This document shows positions 23,869 to 35,937 of a DNA stretch of 64,000 bases, piece by piece. The notes below the pieces were generated by a model that did no database searches, had not been told where the DNA came from, and saw only the letters and a program-made list of their open reading frames with translations. Where the stretch lies: NCBI GenBank assembly GCA_003439945.1, contig QVRM01001256.1:117501-181500 (forward strand), read 5' to 3'. Both the position numbers and the translations under genes were made by a program. Source of the stretch: Dermanyssus gallinae (Eukaryota; Arthropoda; Arachnida; Mesostigmata; Dermanyssidae). The number at the start of each line of letters is the position of its first letter. The first letter of the stretch is position 1.

Positions 23869-23998
23869 ACAACAATAACAACAACAGCAGCAGCAACAAC
23901 AAAAACAACAGCAGCAACAACAACAAAAACAACAGCAGCAACAACAACAACACCAGCAGCAATATCAACAAAAACAACAACAACAACAACAACAATAA
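23869..23998. repeat. (CAA)/(CAG)n microsatellite
   Basis: About 130 bp of CAA triplets interspersed with CAGCAG blocks. It starts 37 bp from the SINE duplication. Confidence 0.95.
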
Positions 23999-24814
23999 GA
24001 TCAGTAGCAACAGTAGCGGCAACATCTGCAGTAACGACAGTCATGAAAACAACGACGACGGACACGGAGACGCCAACACAGTGACCTTTCTAGTACGAGT
24101 ATAGCGCGTGCATGGCGCAAGGGCACCATTACCACCGTCTTCACGGTCAAGCTTAGACGGGAACAAAGGAGGATGGTGGTGGTAGCTAGGCACGTAGATA
24201 GATGGCTGCCCCACCCACCAAGTCGCCGCCGCCTCCGCCAAGGAATGTCCATGTCGAGAGGGCGACGCTATAGATGCCACGGACCCCAACGACCCCCAAG
24301 CGCACAACCCCCTGGGCCGCTCGGACGTCACCTTGTCACGCTGGCTACTGCCGAGTCGACAGCGAACGCAAACCGTACGGCTAAGCGAGCGCCATCGCGA
24401 ACACACACACACACAGATAGACATACCATCCACAGGGTTCCGAGGGGAAATGCAGCAGCCGGCCGCGCCAGCTGCACTGAGGGCAATCAACATAATTGTA
24501 TAGGTATCAAACAAAATACGAACCCACGTTGTACAACAAACTATATATATATATATATATATATACACACGCACTACACTTAGTAATGCAAGCGCTAAAT
24601 GCCCTGCTGAGATTGCAACCACGGCAAAGGTCGCCCCAACATGCTATTCGCAACCGGCTTACCTAACCACGACCAGTCAGCCAGCCTACGTGATTGACAA
24701 TTGATTGATTTGGTCGCTTGATAAGTGTGTGTACACATATCTCGCCTTTATATCAAGGACGCATAACGCTGCAGCTAATAATAATGGCCTATATTGTACT
24801 CCCTCGTTTTTTCT
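23999..24814. other. Unrecognised non-coding sequence with a TA tract
   Basis: (TA)n at 24542-24570 lies in an otherwise unremarkable stretch. A 193-codon minus frame runs through the TA tract and has no recognisable domain. Confidence 0.55.
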
Positions 24815-25345
24815 CGCTTAGTTGTTGAGCAACTTCCATAGGCATAGCCTCTGCTTCGAAATATCGACATGTTCCTTTCCTGCATCCTTGCCTAATCCTA
24901 ACGTCTCCTCTAATTCTAAATCCGTAGTCCCTCCCAATCGTTCCCACTCTCTAACCAGATGATCTACCATTTCCTGTCTCTCACTCTCTACTCGCATATC
25001 CGACAAACCGTTGTTTCGAATTCCTCGTAGCAGGTCCGCACCACCCTCGTGTCTAACATACCCGCTCTCGCATCTGCTAACAGCCCGCTCCCTCTTGTAT
25101 TATCGTATAACCATATCGTATAACCATTATACTCCAGCATTTCCAATTTCAAATTCCCGTATACTTTTTTCGACTCGTTTTCTTCATAAGTGCTGCCTAT
25201 CACTTCTCTGTGTATACTACCTTTATCCTACGCTTAATTTGCCCACTGGATAGAGCGGTGTCTGTCCACTGTTTACTACTGAGTCCTGTCTGTTTTGGCG
25301 CGAATTCCACCATCCAGTTCCATTTTGTTTTTTCTTCCACAGAGA
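24815..25345 (-). pseudogene. C-terminal tail of a non-LTR retrotransposon
   Basis: On the minus strand the pieces read, in order, KWNWMVEF and SSGQIKRRIKVVYTEK, then YDNTRGSGLLADARAGMLDT, then CRIC followed by ESERQEMVDHLV. This order is the tail beyond the RNase H region in I/ingi-type elements. It includes the RAR-G-L motif and a C-x2-C...E-x-E...H-L finger. Two frameshifts are needed, near 25200 and near 25000. The RT and endonuclease are absent. Clade assignment is from memory of the motif order and is tentative. The coding character is clearer than the clade. Confidence 0.75.
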
Positions 25346-28259
25346 CGTACTGTTTACACTGACGAGTCAGCAAGATAGACGTTCGCTATGTATGTGTATG
25401 TTGCAACTGCTCTGGTGTTATGCCCGGAAAAGGTGCTCACAATAACCCAGCTTTTTCAACAAACCGCGCCACTCAGAATCCTACATCGAAACAGTATCCT
25501 AGAATTAAACACATTTTTTAAGGAGATTGTTTTTGTTGACACTGTATCCATCGATAATGTAAGCAAGTATCCTGTTGTAGCTAAAAATTTAGCTGAAGCT
25601 AAACAGGCACCGACTTCTCCGATCCTGAGACACCGCTACTCGACGCACAGGGCGTCGTCATTAAATGAGACAAAGTTTTATCGCTATTTAGTTGTGAACA
25701 GATACATCAACATTAACAACAACTGGATCCACAACAAGAACAGTAACGGTTTATTCAGACGAGCCGCAATTCTCGAAACTTCGTTGTCCTTGGCCAGAGG
25801 ACAGATGAGGCGCAAAAGCCCTGGAAACGGCCCGAGCCGATATAGCGATCAAGTCAGCTAACAAAGCGAACAATGAGCACATGCTTTGAGGTCGACGTGA
25901 GGGAGGAAACCCACCCAGGCAGTCGTTATGCGGTGGCCCTCCTCCCTATCTGCCAGCACTACAGCGTCTACGAAGTGAACCGTACCCATACTGAGACAAC
26001 GACGTTGAAGTAATCCATGAACGCGGTCGGACGAGAGTTTGGTCTGGAGGCGCTGTGTTGAGTAAACAGTTATTCTAGTTCGTTTTGGTTTACATCGCGC
26101 GCGCTAGACAAATAAGGATCTATTCATTCGGTACGAAACGGCCTAGGCGGCAACCGGCTGGCATGTGTCTTTGTCGAGTTGATGTGTGTTGCTTTTATTG
26201 GTATGAGTATGTCTCACTCAATGTCCGTAATGACGATTTAAAAAAGTAATCAGTCATCAAATATCTGTACAGCATATTGCAGCGCTTGATGTACATATAT
26301 ATACGCCAACATCGAAACATTGCTAGCTGAGCCCCGTTCTGGTTGGGTCCAATGGTTTCCGCGACCGCATTCCCCCCTCGGGGTTTCAGGGAAATTCATT
26401 AGTGTAGAACAGCGCAAGACCTCGCGTTTCCTGCGGAGAACTCAAGCAACCGTCGACCTTCAACAGGAGCTGGCCGTGAGTTGGCTAGGCCCATTAAACG
26501 TCTCGAGCGCTAGCAGCAAAAAAGAGTGTGCCTCTCTAAGGCAGGAGTATTTGTGTGGGGTTATTCTGTTGCGAGTGCAAGAGCGTACCCCCGACAAATA
26601 GGTACCATGACCAACCAATGGAGCGTCAGGGTGTCAATCACCGTGTTGTCCCTTGCCAGGTTTCAGCCTCCCCTCGTAGAGGCAACTCTCGCCGAGGTTG
26701 GAACATAAACTAGGGCGTTATTGTATATCTTTCGCGGCACTCCTTCGAGCACCCCCCCCCCCCCCCCGGCGCATTAAGGGACGCCGATTGTGCCGGAAGA
26801 CAGGGTGTAGGTACATGCCCCAGCTTCAAAGCGTGATACAGTTTATAGTTTTGAGTCCGTGGTGAATTTTGTGGAGAGCTCACCACCTCCCCGTGGAGCA
26901 AGTCTCGCACCAAGCCCGTTTTTTGGTGCTTGGAGGCCACAATTACCACTGGACCGATGGACAGACGATGACTGGTCGATCCTGGTCGACACCACCCCCG
27001 CCCTTGAGACCCGAGTGAAAGCCTTTGCGACAACAGGCCTGACAGATTCCGGAACGATTTGAAATACATAAACGGATTAGATGGAATCGCTGCACGCTGT
27101 CTGCGATTGGTCGGGAATTAATTGGCGGGAGGGGGTGAAACAGAGTGATTGAGAGACACATGTCGCTAGACGAGCATCTTGTTGGCTTCACACTTAGAGC
27201 TTGAACGACCTATAGTGTGGTCCCGAAATATATAGGCGAATATAAAACGGAAAAGAAACGCCAGGTTTCGTCGTTGTTTAAATCTGTTTGTGTGGCTGCA
27301 AATCTAGTCCCGATTCTGGTCTCAAAGTCAAATTGCTCGTTTGTTGCCAGCGTGCTTGCTTCCTTCAGCACCGCATATATATATATATATATATACATGC
27401 ACACATGGGGTCAATGAGAAGTTATGCTGGACTTTTTTATTCGAACATCTGCGGCGGCGCTTCAATCAATAATACATTTATTACCTCCATCTGTAACTTT
27501 CGTTCACTACTTGCTTTCGTCTGGCATAGAATGGCGCTAATATAGAGAACAGCGCGAGTCTTTCATTCATTCCATCAATGTCGTGAGATAGCCAACCACC
27601 TGGGCATATCCGTCGACTTGAATCCTGCACAACCGTCATTTAAAGATGGCCGTAAAATGGCCAAACGAAATGCTTATTTTCACGACAACTTGATGGCTTC
27701 ACAAGAACAGAAAATAAAGTCTTATTACAATCATCCAGTTCCCCGTCCCAGAATCTCTGGTCCACAGCTGGTACAACTTTCCCCTCTACCGCCGAAACTC
27801 ATCGCTACATTCAATTCAGCCGTTTTGCCTCCCACACTCCCCCGTGACTAACTGCGCTCTAAAATGTTTATATTTAAATGCACGCGCGCTCGGAACGGAT
27901 GATCGTGTTCAGTTGCTCAATTCATTTACCACCCTAGATGGTATTAATATATTTTTTTATAACTAAATGTGGTTAGGTTTAGGTGGTAGAAGACATGTGA
28001 CCAATAGTGAATTAACCTATGATAATAGCTACTTAATACTCCGGTGTGATCGGGGTTCTCGAGGGCATGGAGTTTTTGTATGTTAGTAAGAAAAACTATA
28101 CGTTTTTTGAAGTAAGTTAGATATTGATATTGAAGCATTAGCGCTGGACGTGCTTTCAAAATCATGTTTAGTCAGGATGGCATGTTGTTATGCTACGAAT
28201 GCTGGCTCGCTGTCGGAGCGCAAGGATGGCAAAATGTGCCTCTTTTAGATTCGTAAACC
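25346..28259. other. Unrecognised sequence
   Basis: It contains a 16-base C run (26752-26767) and (TA)n at 27374-27397. Open frames at 25388-25861 (157 codons), 26320-26601 and 26859-27062 have no recognised domain. The frame 27618-27851, with a possible upstream extension in another frame, has a protein-like look, but I cannot place it. It may be further decayed transposon sequence. Confidence 0.45.
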
Positions 28260-30050
28260 ATGGAGGCTACTCTTATAAATGCTTATATAACAAACGGTTT
28301 ATGTCAACAAGTGACTGAAATTACGCGTCCATCGGTGGACGCAAGTGATTTAGTCAATCAGGTTGGGCCAGAAAATGATATCAACTAAAGTTATTTATCT
28401 AGTCATACAAGCAGTCACCTGTCGGATAAGATAAGCTCCGTTTTTACACCACACGAAGACCCAAGGGCCACATTGATTGATTTGGTTCTTACTTCCGATC
28501 CAGGTAGAGAAGATATATCCGTTTTAAATCCCCGATGCCCTCGGACCGTAACGCAATTTTTTTAACCTTCTATTCGATTCCGAATGTCCTCCTGTCGAGG
28601 AGGGAGGGTATATTTTCTAGAAGGGTGATTACGCCCAAAATCACAGCAAATTACATTTGTTTCATGGAGATATATATTTCTAAACTGTGATACTAGATAA
28701 AGAATATGTATAAATATTTTGTTTAACAGATGCACGCTCTGATCGAGGAGTGTATTCCTAAACGCACAGGCAAGCCTAAAAATAACACTAGGCTTTGTGA
28801 GTATGTCTCGTATCTATAATCACGTATTAAAACTGACGCAAGTTCGCAGTGACGCGACAAAACTGCGTAAGGCAAGCATAAGACTTCGGATATTGGAAGA
28901 ATCTAATCTCGATTTTAAAGATTCTAAGTGGCTTTTAGGTATGCCAATAGGCGCCTAAAGGGAAAAGAAGATAAAACGGCATTAAAAACAAATAAGGCGG
29001 CTATGATGATATCCCGAAAGTGGATGCCTTTAAAAATGTACTCGCCTTTGTTTTCGTGGACCAAGCAGGGTTAACTCAAGCCTTTACTTTCTTCCCGCCA
29101 ACATCGCCAAGGCGTTCGGATTTTTTGTATTGGAATATATTATCTTAAAAAATCAATCAACTCCCATCAAAAATGTAGCCTTGCCCTAGACATTATCCCT
29201 CAATTATTTTACAATAAAGCGACGCATGTTATAACAGAGCCACCCTTATTAATTTATGCCAGGTCATACGTGGATGGTACTGTGTCTGATTTTTTTCCAA
29301 CCATTCGTAATTACGCCTGTGCATCGAAACAGATCCAAGTCGTAAGTTGATAATTATAGACCCGTGGCATAGTCATCAATCGCGTGCATATTATTCGAAG
29401 AATTACTTGCGGATCATATGTTTAGCTTTATGCGAGTACTTAACGAGCGGCAACATGATTTTACTAAAAGCAAATCCACAGTAACGCAAGATTGGTCGAA
29501 TCATAATAACAAAAAGAAATATGTCGTATTTACTTTGTTTTTTCTAAAGCCTTTGACAGAGTAAGCTATTTAAAACGTTTTAAATAAATTAATTGACTTG
29601 AAGCTTTAGAATATTTAAAGTTGCGTTTAATTTAATTTATTATTTAATGTTATGGTTACAGGGAAAATTGACTTAAGTATAGACAAGCACACTATATCAA
29701 GGATGTCAAGTCATCGGACGTTCTGTTTTTTGGCACCCCATACCGGGTCAACAACAGTTTTAATCGGTGCCATTCAAAAAGTTCAATCCAAATTCCTTCG
29801 GAGTGTTGCACTGAGATGTGAGGTAGAGCGTAGCAGTCTCGACGTAGTACATATATCAGAATGGCACTAGAGAGCAGATTAAGAAATGTACGCACAAATT
29901 TCCCAGTCTAAAAGACTTTCCATCTTTTTTAATAATTGCAACAATAATCTGCGAACCATATCTCTGTCCAGAACAGCTGCGCGATCATCTTTTCGTGGCG
30001 CATCGCAAGAATGGTGAGAACCATGGACTCGTGATATAATCTTCTAAACT
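28260..30050 (+). pseudogene. Decayed CR1/jockey-like non-LTR retrotransposon
   Basis: Segments of one long retroelement protein appear in the correct order on the plus strand. They are the end of the endonuclease (TRPSVDAS, then ATLIDLVLTSDPG near 28475-28510), the linker (EECIPKRTGK near 28750) and the RT start (NYRPVA after RNRSKS, near 29325-29370). The block QHDFTKSKSTVTQ follows near 29450, then FFSKAFDRV near 29540-29565, and the late tail IQKVQSKFLRSVALRC near 29770-29815. Many stops and frame changes separate them. The region is AT-rich compared with its neighbours, suggesting long decay. The 5' end of the endonuclease is not visible. Confidence 0.82.
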
Positions 30051-30199
30051 GTACCATTGCATATAGCTCGAATTATATTATATTTCTTATTTTATTATAT
30101 ATTATATTGTCCTCTAAGACTCCTATATTGTGCTCCGTATATATTAAATACAGGATGTTTGTGAATAGCCATGCATTATTATATTATATAATTATCTAC

Positions 30200-30800
30200 C
30201 CCTTGAAAGCAATAAAGGAACACTTGATGTCAAACTTTTTGTTTCCCGATGCAGGAATGTGGACGGACTATAACATGGATCTGGTAGAACATCCCCATGA
30301 TAAACTCAGCAACTTGCGGTTGATCGCCATAGATGTGCGTATTATGGAATACAACGCTTCCACGAGCGTACAACAGTTCGAGGCGCTTTTCGATGGTGGT
30401 TCTCCTCAAGCTACAGAGCTGCTGACAGTATTTGCATATTTGTATTCTTAGTAAAATGCTCGTTCTGCCGAAGTGCATGGTTCACCACACCTCTTCAATC
30501 CCACTAAATAGTCACTATAGTGTTGTGTCAGCACAAAGGCCTTCCTTCGCGGCGGTGCCGGGCAGGCCCGACGATTTGCTTCGATCCACTTCTCATCGCA
30601 GCTAATCAAGTTTCTCAACACAACAAGCATCTCGCAAACTATACGCGTTTGTCCTCTTCTGCACTGGGCACTAGGATAAATATCAAGCAAGCAGATGTTG
30701 AGAGTAAATTGATCCTGCCGATGGATGCGTCATGAATCATGTGTGAGACTTGACCAGCTGTGAAACGTGCTTGAAAATCTACGAGGGAAGCACGACCTCC
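30200..30800 (-). pseudogene. Decayed mariner-like transposase
   Basis: On the minus strand, LISCDEKWI (30584-30610) matches the first catalytic Asp block of mariner transposases. Further on, in other frames, come TI.WD.RGVVNHAL, then YCQQLCSL and EKRLELLYARGSVVFHN. They occupy the positions of the WWD-GVV, YCQQL and HDN blocks. Several frameshifts and stops are required, and the second Asp motif has decayed (VVFHNTH in place of HDNA). I could not find terminal inverted repeats, so the ends are approximate. It belongs to a different mariner lineage from the copy at 59.4 kb, judging by the CDEKWI motif. Confidence 0.68.
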
Positions 30801-30815
30801 AATAAGTCCTGCCTC

Positions 30816-30816
<1 letters not shown>

Positions 30817-30851
<35 letters not shown>

Positions 30852-30949
30852 GTTTTATTATACGACTAAGCTTTGCTATATATATATATATATATATACA
30901 TGTTTTATTACACGACTAAGCTTTGCTATATATATATATATATATACTA
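30817..30949. repeat. (TA)n with an embedded 50 bp tandem duplication
   Basis: A 50 bp unit (TA tract plus a block starting CATGTTTTATTA and ending CTTTGC) occurs twice. Its unique parts, at 30851-30876 and 30901-30926, differ by one base. Confidence 0.92.
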
Positions 30950-31348
30950 AACCAACGGGGCGTAATTAGCGTCGATGCTAAGGCTAGTCGCGGTGGCACC
31001 AGCTACAGAAGCAACAGCCAAGAACCCACAGCTGCAACAAAAGCGATTAAATTCAATTCAAAAACGCCTAATGAGAGCTCGGGGGTTACAGCCAAACCTG
31101 TCCCCTAAGGCAGGCTGTTGCTGCTGCTGCTGCTGTTCGGTCGTCGCTGTTTCGTGCCGCTGTACATATGTATGTAGTACAGGTGGCGCTAGCGGTGTAC
31201 ATTGTGCTTCGAGCCTACACGCTCGCAGCCTGCATCGAGTGCCACCACCTCAATGGATGAGAAGTGGGGGTCTCGAGACAGAAACGGCAACCAAGCGTGC
31301 TATTGCCGCTGCAAGTCTTAGAACAGATACAGCGAACACCTATGCATA

Positions 31349-31384
<36 letters not shown>

Positions 31385-31727
31385 CTATCCGTCTGTACTG
31401 TATACGCGATCAAGGTGAGCCGCCGCTGCTTGCCTGAATGTTTTGCGTACTCCTAACGTTTAGATGGCATAGGGCGACGACGGCAACAACAACAACAAAC
31501 ATGGAAACACAGCAACACTAACAACAACAACAACATCACAAACATGCAAGCGCAGCAACGCTAACATCAAACACAACAATCATAACAAATCCTCTGTTTC
31601 GCTTAATCACCTGTGACTGACTAATACCGATAGGAATCTCTCTCTGTTGAACATCACAACGCAGATGTCACAGACATGAGCTGTTAAGCTTGTCTCCGCA
31701 CTGTCCTAGACAGGCCCCCTGACGGCG
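30950..31727. other. Non-coding stretch with TA and CAA runs
   Basis: It contains CTG triplets near 31118-31136, (TA)n at 31351-31382 and interrupted CAA at 31481-31590. Within the CAA block a unit beginning ACAAACATG is loosely duplicated. No gene is seen. Confidence 0.6.

Positions 31728-31822
<95 letters not shown>
31728..31822. repeat. Perfect (ATT)n microsatellite
   Basis: 95 bp of uninterrupted ATT, about 32 units. It is the purest long triplet tract in the window. Confidence 0.97.
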
Positions 31823-31823
<1 letters not shown>

Positions 31824-31849
31824 CCCTCTGCGCGGGCTCTTCCACCGTG

Positions 31850-33020
31850 TCTTTAAAAATGTCGTGAAATACAATGACGAAGCGAGCGGGACCGCGCTGC
31901 TCACCCTAGCCCCAAAAGTCCTCCACGTCGACAAACAAACCAAAGAAGACATGTAATGTCGAATAAAGCCCGCGCTCAGATCGCTGCTCACAAGCTCTCC
32001 ATGAATTTTAATCTGCGGACCGCCATTAGAATCTTGTCTTTCGATGACACGATTGCGCCCGTAACAGAGTTGTCGATTAATGAGATGGTGGTAAAGCACA
32101 CTCCTGCAGGGAACGTGATACCATTGGCTTGCCAGCGGTTGGGTCGTGCTCGAGCGAGGACGTTACCAAGGCACTTCCCACCTTTTCATCTGGTGCGACG
32201 GAAAGCCTCGACGGCCTTACGCCTGACCATCTAAAATGCCTTCTCCCTGCCAACGGAGACCACAACGATGAACTGGAAACACTTGCTAAGGTAGGCGACA
32301 TCATGCGTAACGGGAAAGTTCCGGGGGCTATGGGAAGCGTCATATATACGGGGTGGCTGAAGAAGAAATCCGGAAGATACCGACCTATAGCCGTTGGCTG
32401 CACTCTGCGTAGACTGCCAACAAAGATCCTGCTCCTTCTGGTCCATGTGAAAAATTACCTTGAGCGGGCTGCAGCTTAACCCATCTAAAGGCGAGCTAGT
32501 CCTACAGGGTTTTTAGGACGAAGAGAGACAGCAAGTGATCGCAGTATTTAGCAGCAACTTTCCGGGCATTTCTGTAAAGAATCGGTGTGAACTGGACCAC
32601 CTGGGTATGGCGGTGTTTCCGAAACGATTCGCCCGGTACTGGCAGAAAAGGGAGAGGGCCGCGAACAGCTCTGTCGGCTTTACCAGCAGCTGGGTCATCT
32701 CGGGAAACATTAAGCCTACTTTCTGCTCCGGCACGCAATGAGAGTGCAAAGGGTTCTGTACGTACTATGAACCTCATCTGCCTTTCTTCTTCCACCAGAA
32801 ACTTTGAACCTCGATCACCGGAGAGCCTTGGAAAACATCTTTGACCTGACGCTCGATGATAAGGCACGGACGCAGGCAAGCTATGGGTCCGGCTGGGTAG
32901 AATGGGGATTTGCTTGGCCACAGACCTTGCCTTGCCCGCCTTCCTTGCCTCGTCACATAGCTACCTGCGCCTCTGCAGTGATCGCTACTGCCGGACTCAT
33001 CAGCCACCATCAATGATGAT
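31850..33020 (+). pseudogene. RLE-type non-LTR retroelement with RT centre deleted
   Basis: The order of motifs follows an RLE-type retroelement protein. RTAIRILSFDDTIAP comes first (about 32018-32056), then SLDGLTPDHLKCLLP (about 32203-32250), then KKKSGRYRPIAVGCTLRRL (32362-32418). The match then jumps at about 32430-32457 straight to LSGLQLNPSKGELVLQG, which corresponds to the segment after the YLDD motif in the element at 38.4 kb (TSGLELNPAKCEICLFG). About 100 residues including the catalytic RT centre are therefore missing. The post-RT region continues in shifted frames to about 33010. The endonuclease is absent. The copy cannot encode an active enzyme. Confidence 0.85.
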
Positions 33021-33699
33021 GTTGAGTAGTCACCAATACTCAAGCAAAAATAATATTAATATATTAATAATAATAAACCCTTGTTCAAAAATATATATTA
33101 TTAGTATCATTCGTATTATTACATCAGTAAATTCAAATCGTTTTCCCGCCTGTCACGACAAGTATTGTCGGCAAGAGACGATCGGCTCTTGGACGAGATT
33201 TGTTATTAATGCTTGATAGCTAAGCTGTCTGTCTGAAAAGTACGCACCTAACCCTCCAGTGCTCTAATGCCTATCGATCGTATATTTCAACCGCTCCTGT
33301 CCTGTTAGTGAGGCACATAACTATGCCAATGAATTACTCATCCGGCACTTCAGGATTAACTTCAGCCGTACGTTTCCGAGGCTCAGTCCTTTTTCTCATT
33401 ATACTGCTATATCTCTCTCTCCTTCTCTCTCTGCATCTGTAAGTGGCTGGTTCTCTTTTTTCAGTGTTGCGTCGAATTCCTCGCACACTCCCTCTTTCTC
33501 CTTCTCTATCGCTGCAATTACCCCTCTTCTCGCCAAAAAAAACATCCCTCGATGACGGTGTCCTACGAGTGACAGGAAATCCACCTTATCCATCTCTTCG
33601 TTTCTGCTAATGGCGTCGTCTGTAACGTTGTGCATCGTGACGGGTTGTGTTTTTCGCAACCAACTGAAACAATTATGTTGTTCGCGATGATCAAACAAC
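33021..33699. other. Unrecognised non-coding sequence
   Basis: AT-rich with short ATA and CT runs. No element is readable. Confidence 0.55.
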
Positions 33700-33713
33700 A
33701 GAAACAAACAACA

Positions 33714-33790
<77 letters not shown>

Positions 33791-33921
33791 AACGACGACA
33801 ACAACAACAACACAACAACAACACAACAACAACAACAACAACAACAACACAACAAACAACAACAACAACAACAAACAACAACAACAAACAACAACAACAC
33901 AACAACAACAACAACAACAAC

Positions 33922-33963
<42 letters not shown>

Positions 33964-33995
33964 CAACAACAACAACAACACAACAACAACAACAC

Positions 33996-34087
<92 letters not shown>

Positions 34088-34118
34088 CAACAACAACAAC
34101 AACAACAACAACAACACA

Positions 34119-34191
<73 letters not shown>
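33700..34191. repeat. 490 bp compound triplet array (GAC)-(CAA)-(CTA)
   Basis: Three blocks follow one another: about 30 GAC triplets (33714-33800), over 300 bp of CAA with phase-changing single-base deletions (33800-34120), and about 24 CTA triplets (34120-34191). The plus strand has almost no G after 33800. Open frames over 200 codons on both strands are a by-product of the repeat lacking stop codons. Confidence 0.97.
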
Positions 34192-34514
34192 TGAACACCA
34201 TGGTCTGGCTAAAGGTAGAAACGATAATCATGATGGCCTAGTAAAGTAGTAGCCCTTGACGAGCGAACACTAAGGACAAGTAAGTTAGATTATGTCTAGA
34301 TATCCTCTGACTAACCTTGAAGTAGTAACCCATGGCCACGAGCCTCACTGAGGAGAGTCGCGGGTTTAAGAAAACCCGAGCGTGAACTTTAAAGGACTCG
34401 GTACAATGTAGTCCTTTAGACAAGCACGCAAAACGTAAAAAAAAACGGAAACGAATAGGCCTAGATTACAACAAACACTATTGCGATCCACAACTATGAT
34501 TTGCTCTAAGTAGT

Positions 34515-34547
<33 letters not shown>

Positions 34548-34599
34548 TAAACGTATAACGAAGGATTACTAAAGCCGATGTGCCTAGCGGACGTGTATG
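34192..34599. other. Unrecognised sequence with a TA tract
   Basis: (TA)n at 34515-34545. The rest has no recognised feature. Confidence 0.55.
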
Positions 34600-35110
34600 G
34601 TGACTATCACGTTATGCCCGTTTCGTTTATACCATGTGAAGACCACTTCAGAAGTGTGGCCCGAACGTAGGCGGCGTTTCTCACGTTCTATATCGAGATG
34701 CCGTTTAAAGAAGAGCGACGATCTGCAGGCTCATCAAAGTGCCGGCTTTGCGGATTAGCCGCCTGGTCCAAACGCCAGAAGAACTCATTCATGGTTTCGA
34801 ATTGCCTAAATCCTTAGCGGACGTAGCGTTTAGACGAGCTCTTGCCGTGTTGCTTCGGTGAAGCGACGACGTTGCACCTCGTCCTGCAAAAGAGCACTCT
34901 TGTCACATTAGGATAGTGCGTTACCAGGCCTAGCCCCGCATTAGGCCTTAAGGCGCTTCTAAAGGTAAGCCTAAAATTAAAAACCCTTTTTAATTGTTGG
35001 TTGTTTTTAATTCTAGACCATCCTCCGTCCCCTACGAGCTTGGAATTCATCACAAGGCATATCTTTAAGCACTGAGAGCCGGACATGTTGAGATATCTGA
35101 AGATCTCACA
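34600..35110 (-). pseudogene. RLE-type retroelement remnant with endonuclease deleted
   Basis: On the minus strand the DNA matches two separated parts of the 38.4-40.0 kb element. GACGAGGTGCAACG, continuing through AGAGCTCGTCTAAACGC and TCCGCTAAGGAT, aligns with its post-RT region (DEVQRRLF to SAKDSG). The match then jumps to CTAATCCGCAAAG and a final CTTCTGAAGTGGTC, the LIRKVG and LLKW tail. The zinc finger and endonuclease between them are lost. Upstream (higher coordinates) KCEIF probably marks the KCEIC segment after the RT. Frameshifts and stops are present. The DNA-level match is clearer than the protein one. Confidence 0.78.
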
Positions 35111-35937
35111 TTTCGATGCATTCAGCGTTCAACCCCCCCCCCCCCCTTCTTCAAAATGTAGAGGTGGACCTGAGTCTGCCACAACCAGATCAGCTAGACT
35201 TACTAACATAGCGTAATTTAAGCACCGTTAAATGACCGACTGCGCAATTGGGATACTAATACATCTCATGTAGCTAAGTCAAATATAGCCGGGTTTATTG
35301 GGCCACCCTGCCTCCCACCTTGATGCCGATTTTGTGCCCCACGTTAGGATTGAAGCGGTTCTATTACTCTGTGAGAGCATGGGCAGAAGGTCTGATGTTT
35401 TTCTTCACTTTTTCAAGTATTATGCCTCTGCATATGAAATATATTTCGTATCTGCGTATAAAAACGTTATGAAAAGTTCAATTCACCAGCACACTCGCTG
35501 AACCTTCTGCTTCAAGAAAAGCACGAGTAACATAAACTGTCACTTTTGCGCCATCTTTTACGGCTACTCTGGCCTGATTAGGTTAGGCCGCCGCCAGAAT
35601 GCTCTTTTTATTTCTAGACATGGCTATCTTTGCGGCCGTTCTCCGCAAAGTCAATCTGCAAGCTTGGCCAAAGAGAGCTATCTTTCTCCTAGAGGGCATT
35701 TTGACGTTCGCACATTATAACTTGACGAGGAAAAAGGAAGATCGGCGGTGAGGACCGCGTTGTAAAACATTGGTTGGCACACACCGTCTAGACCGGTTTC
35801 ACTTGCGAACGAGAGTCAACACGCTGCTCCCAAGATCAGCAAAGTTAAAACATATGAAGTTCCACGACCCTTGAATAAAAGTGTTTTGACTTGACCTTCT
35901 TCTAGCTTCCAATTGTAGCCCGCTAAAGTAGTTCCAA
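35111..35937. other. Unrecognised sequence with a C run
   Basis: A 14-base C run is at 35133-35146. No gene or readable transposon part is found up to the 3' end of the next element. Confidence 0.55.

Noticed and set aside
24041..24622. 193-codon minus-strand frame
   Set aside because: It runs through a TA tract and Ser/Arg-rich low-complexity sequence, with no domain.
25388..25861. 157-codon plus-strand frame
   Set aside because: AT-rich and low in recognisable structure. No family match.
33399..34241. Open frames of over 200 codons rich in Val/Cys/Leu or Thr/Gln/Asn on both strands
   Set aside because: They are translations of the CAA/GAC/CTA array in every frame. A repeat without stop codons yields such frames automatically.
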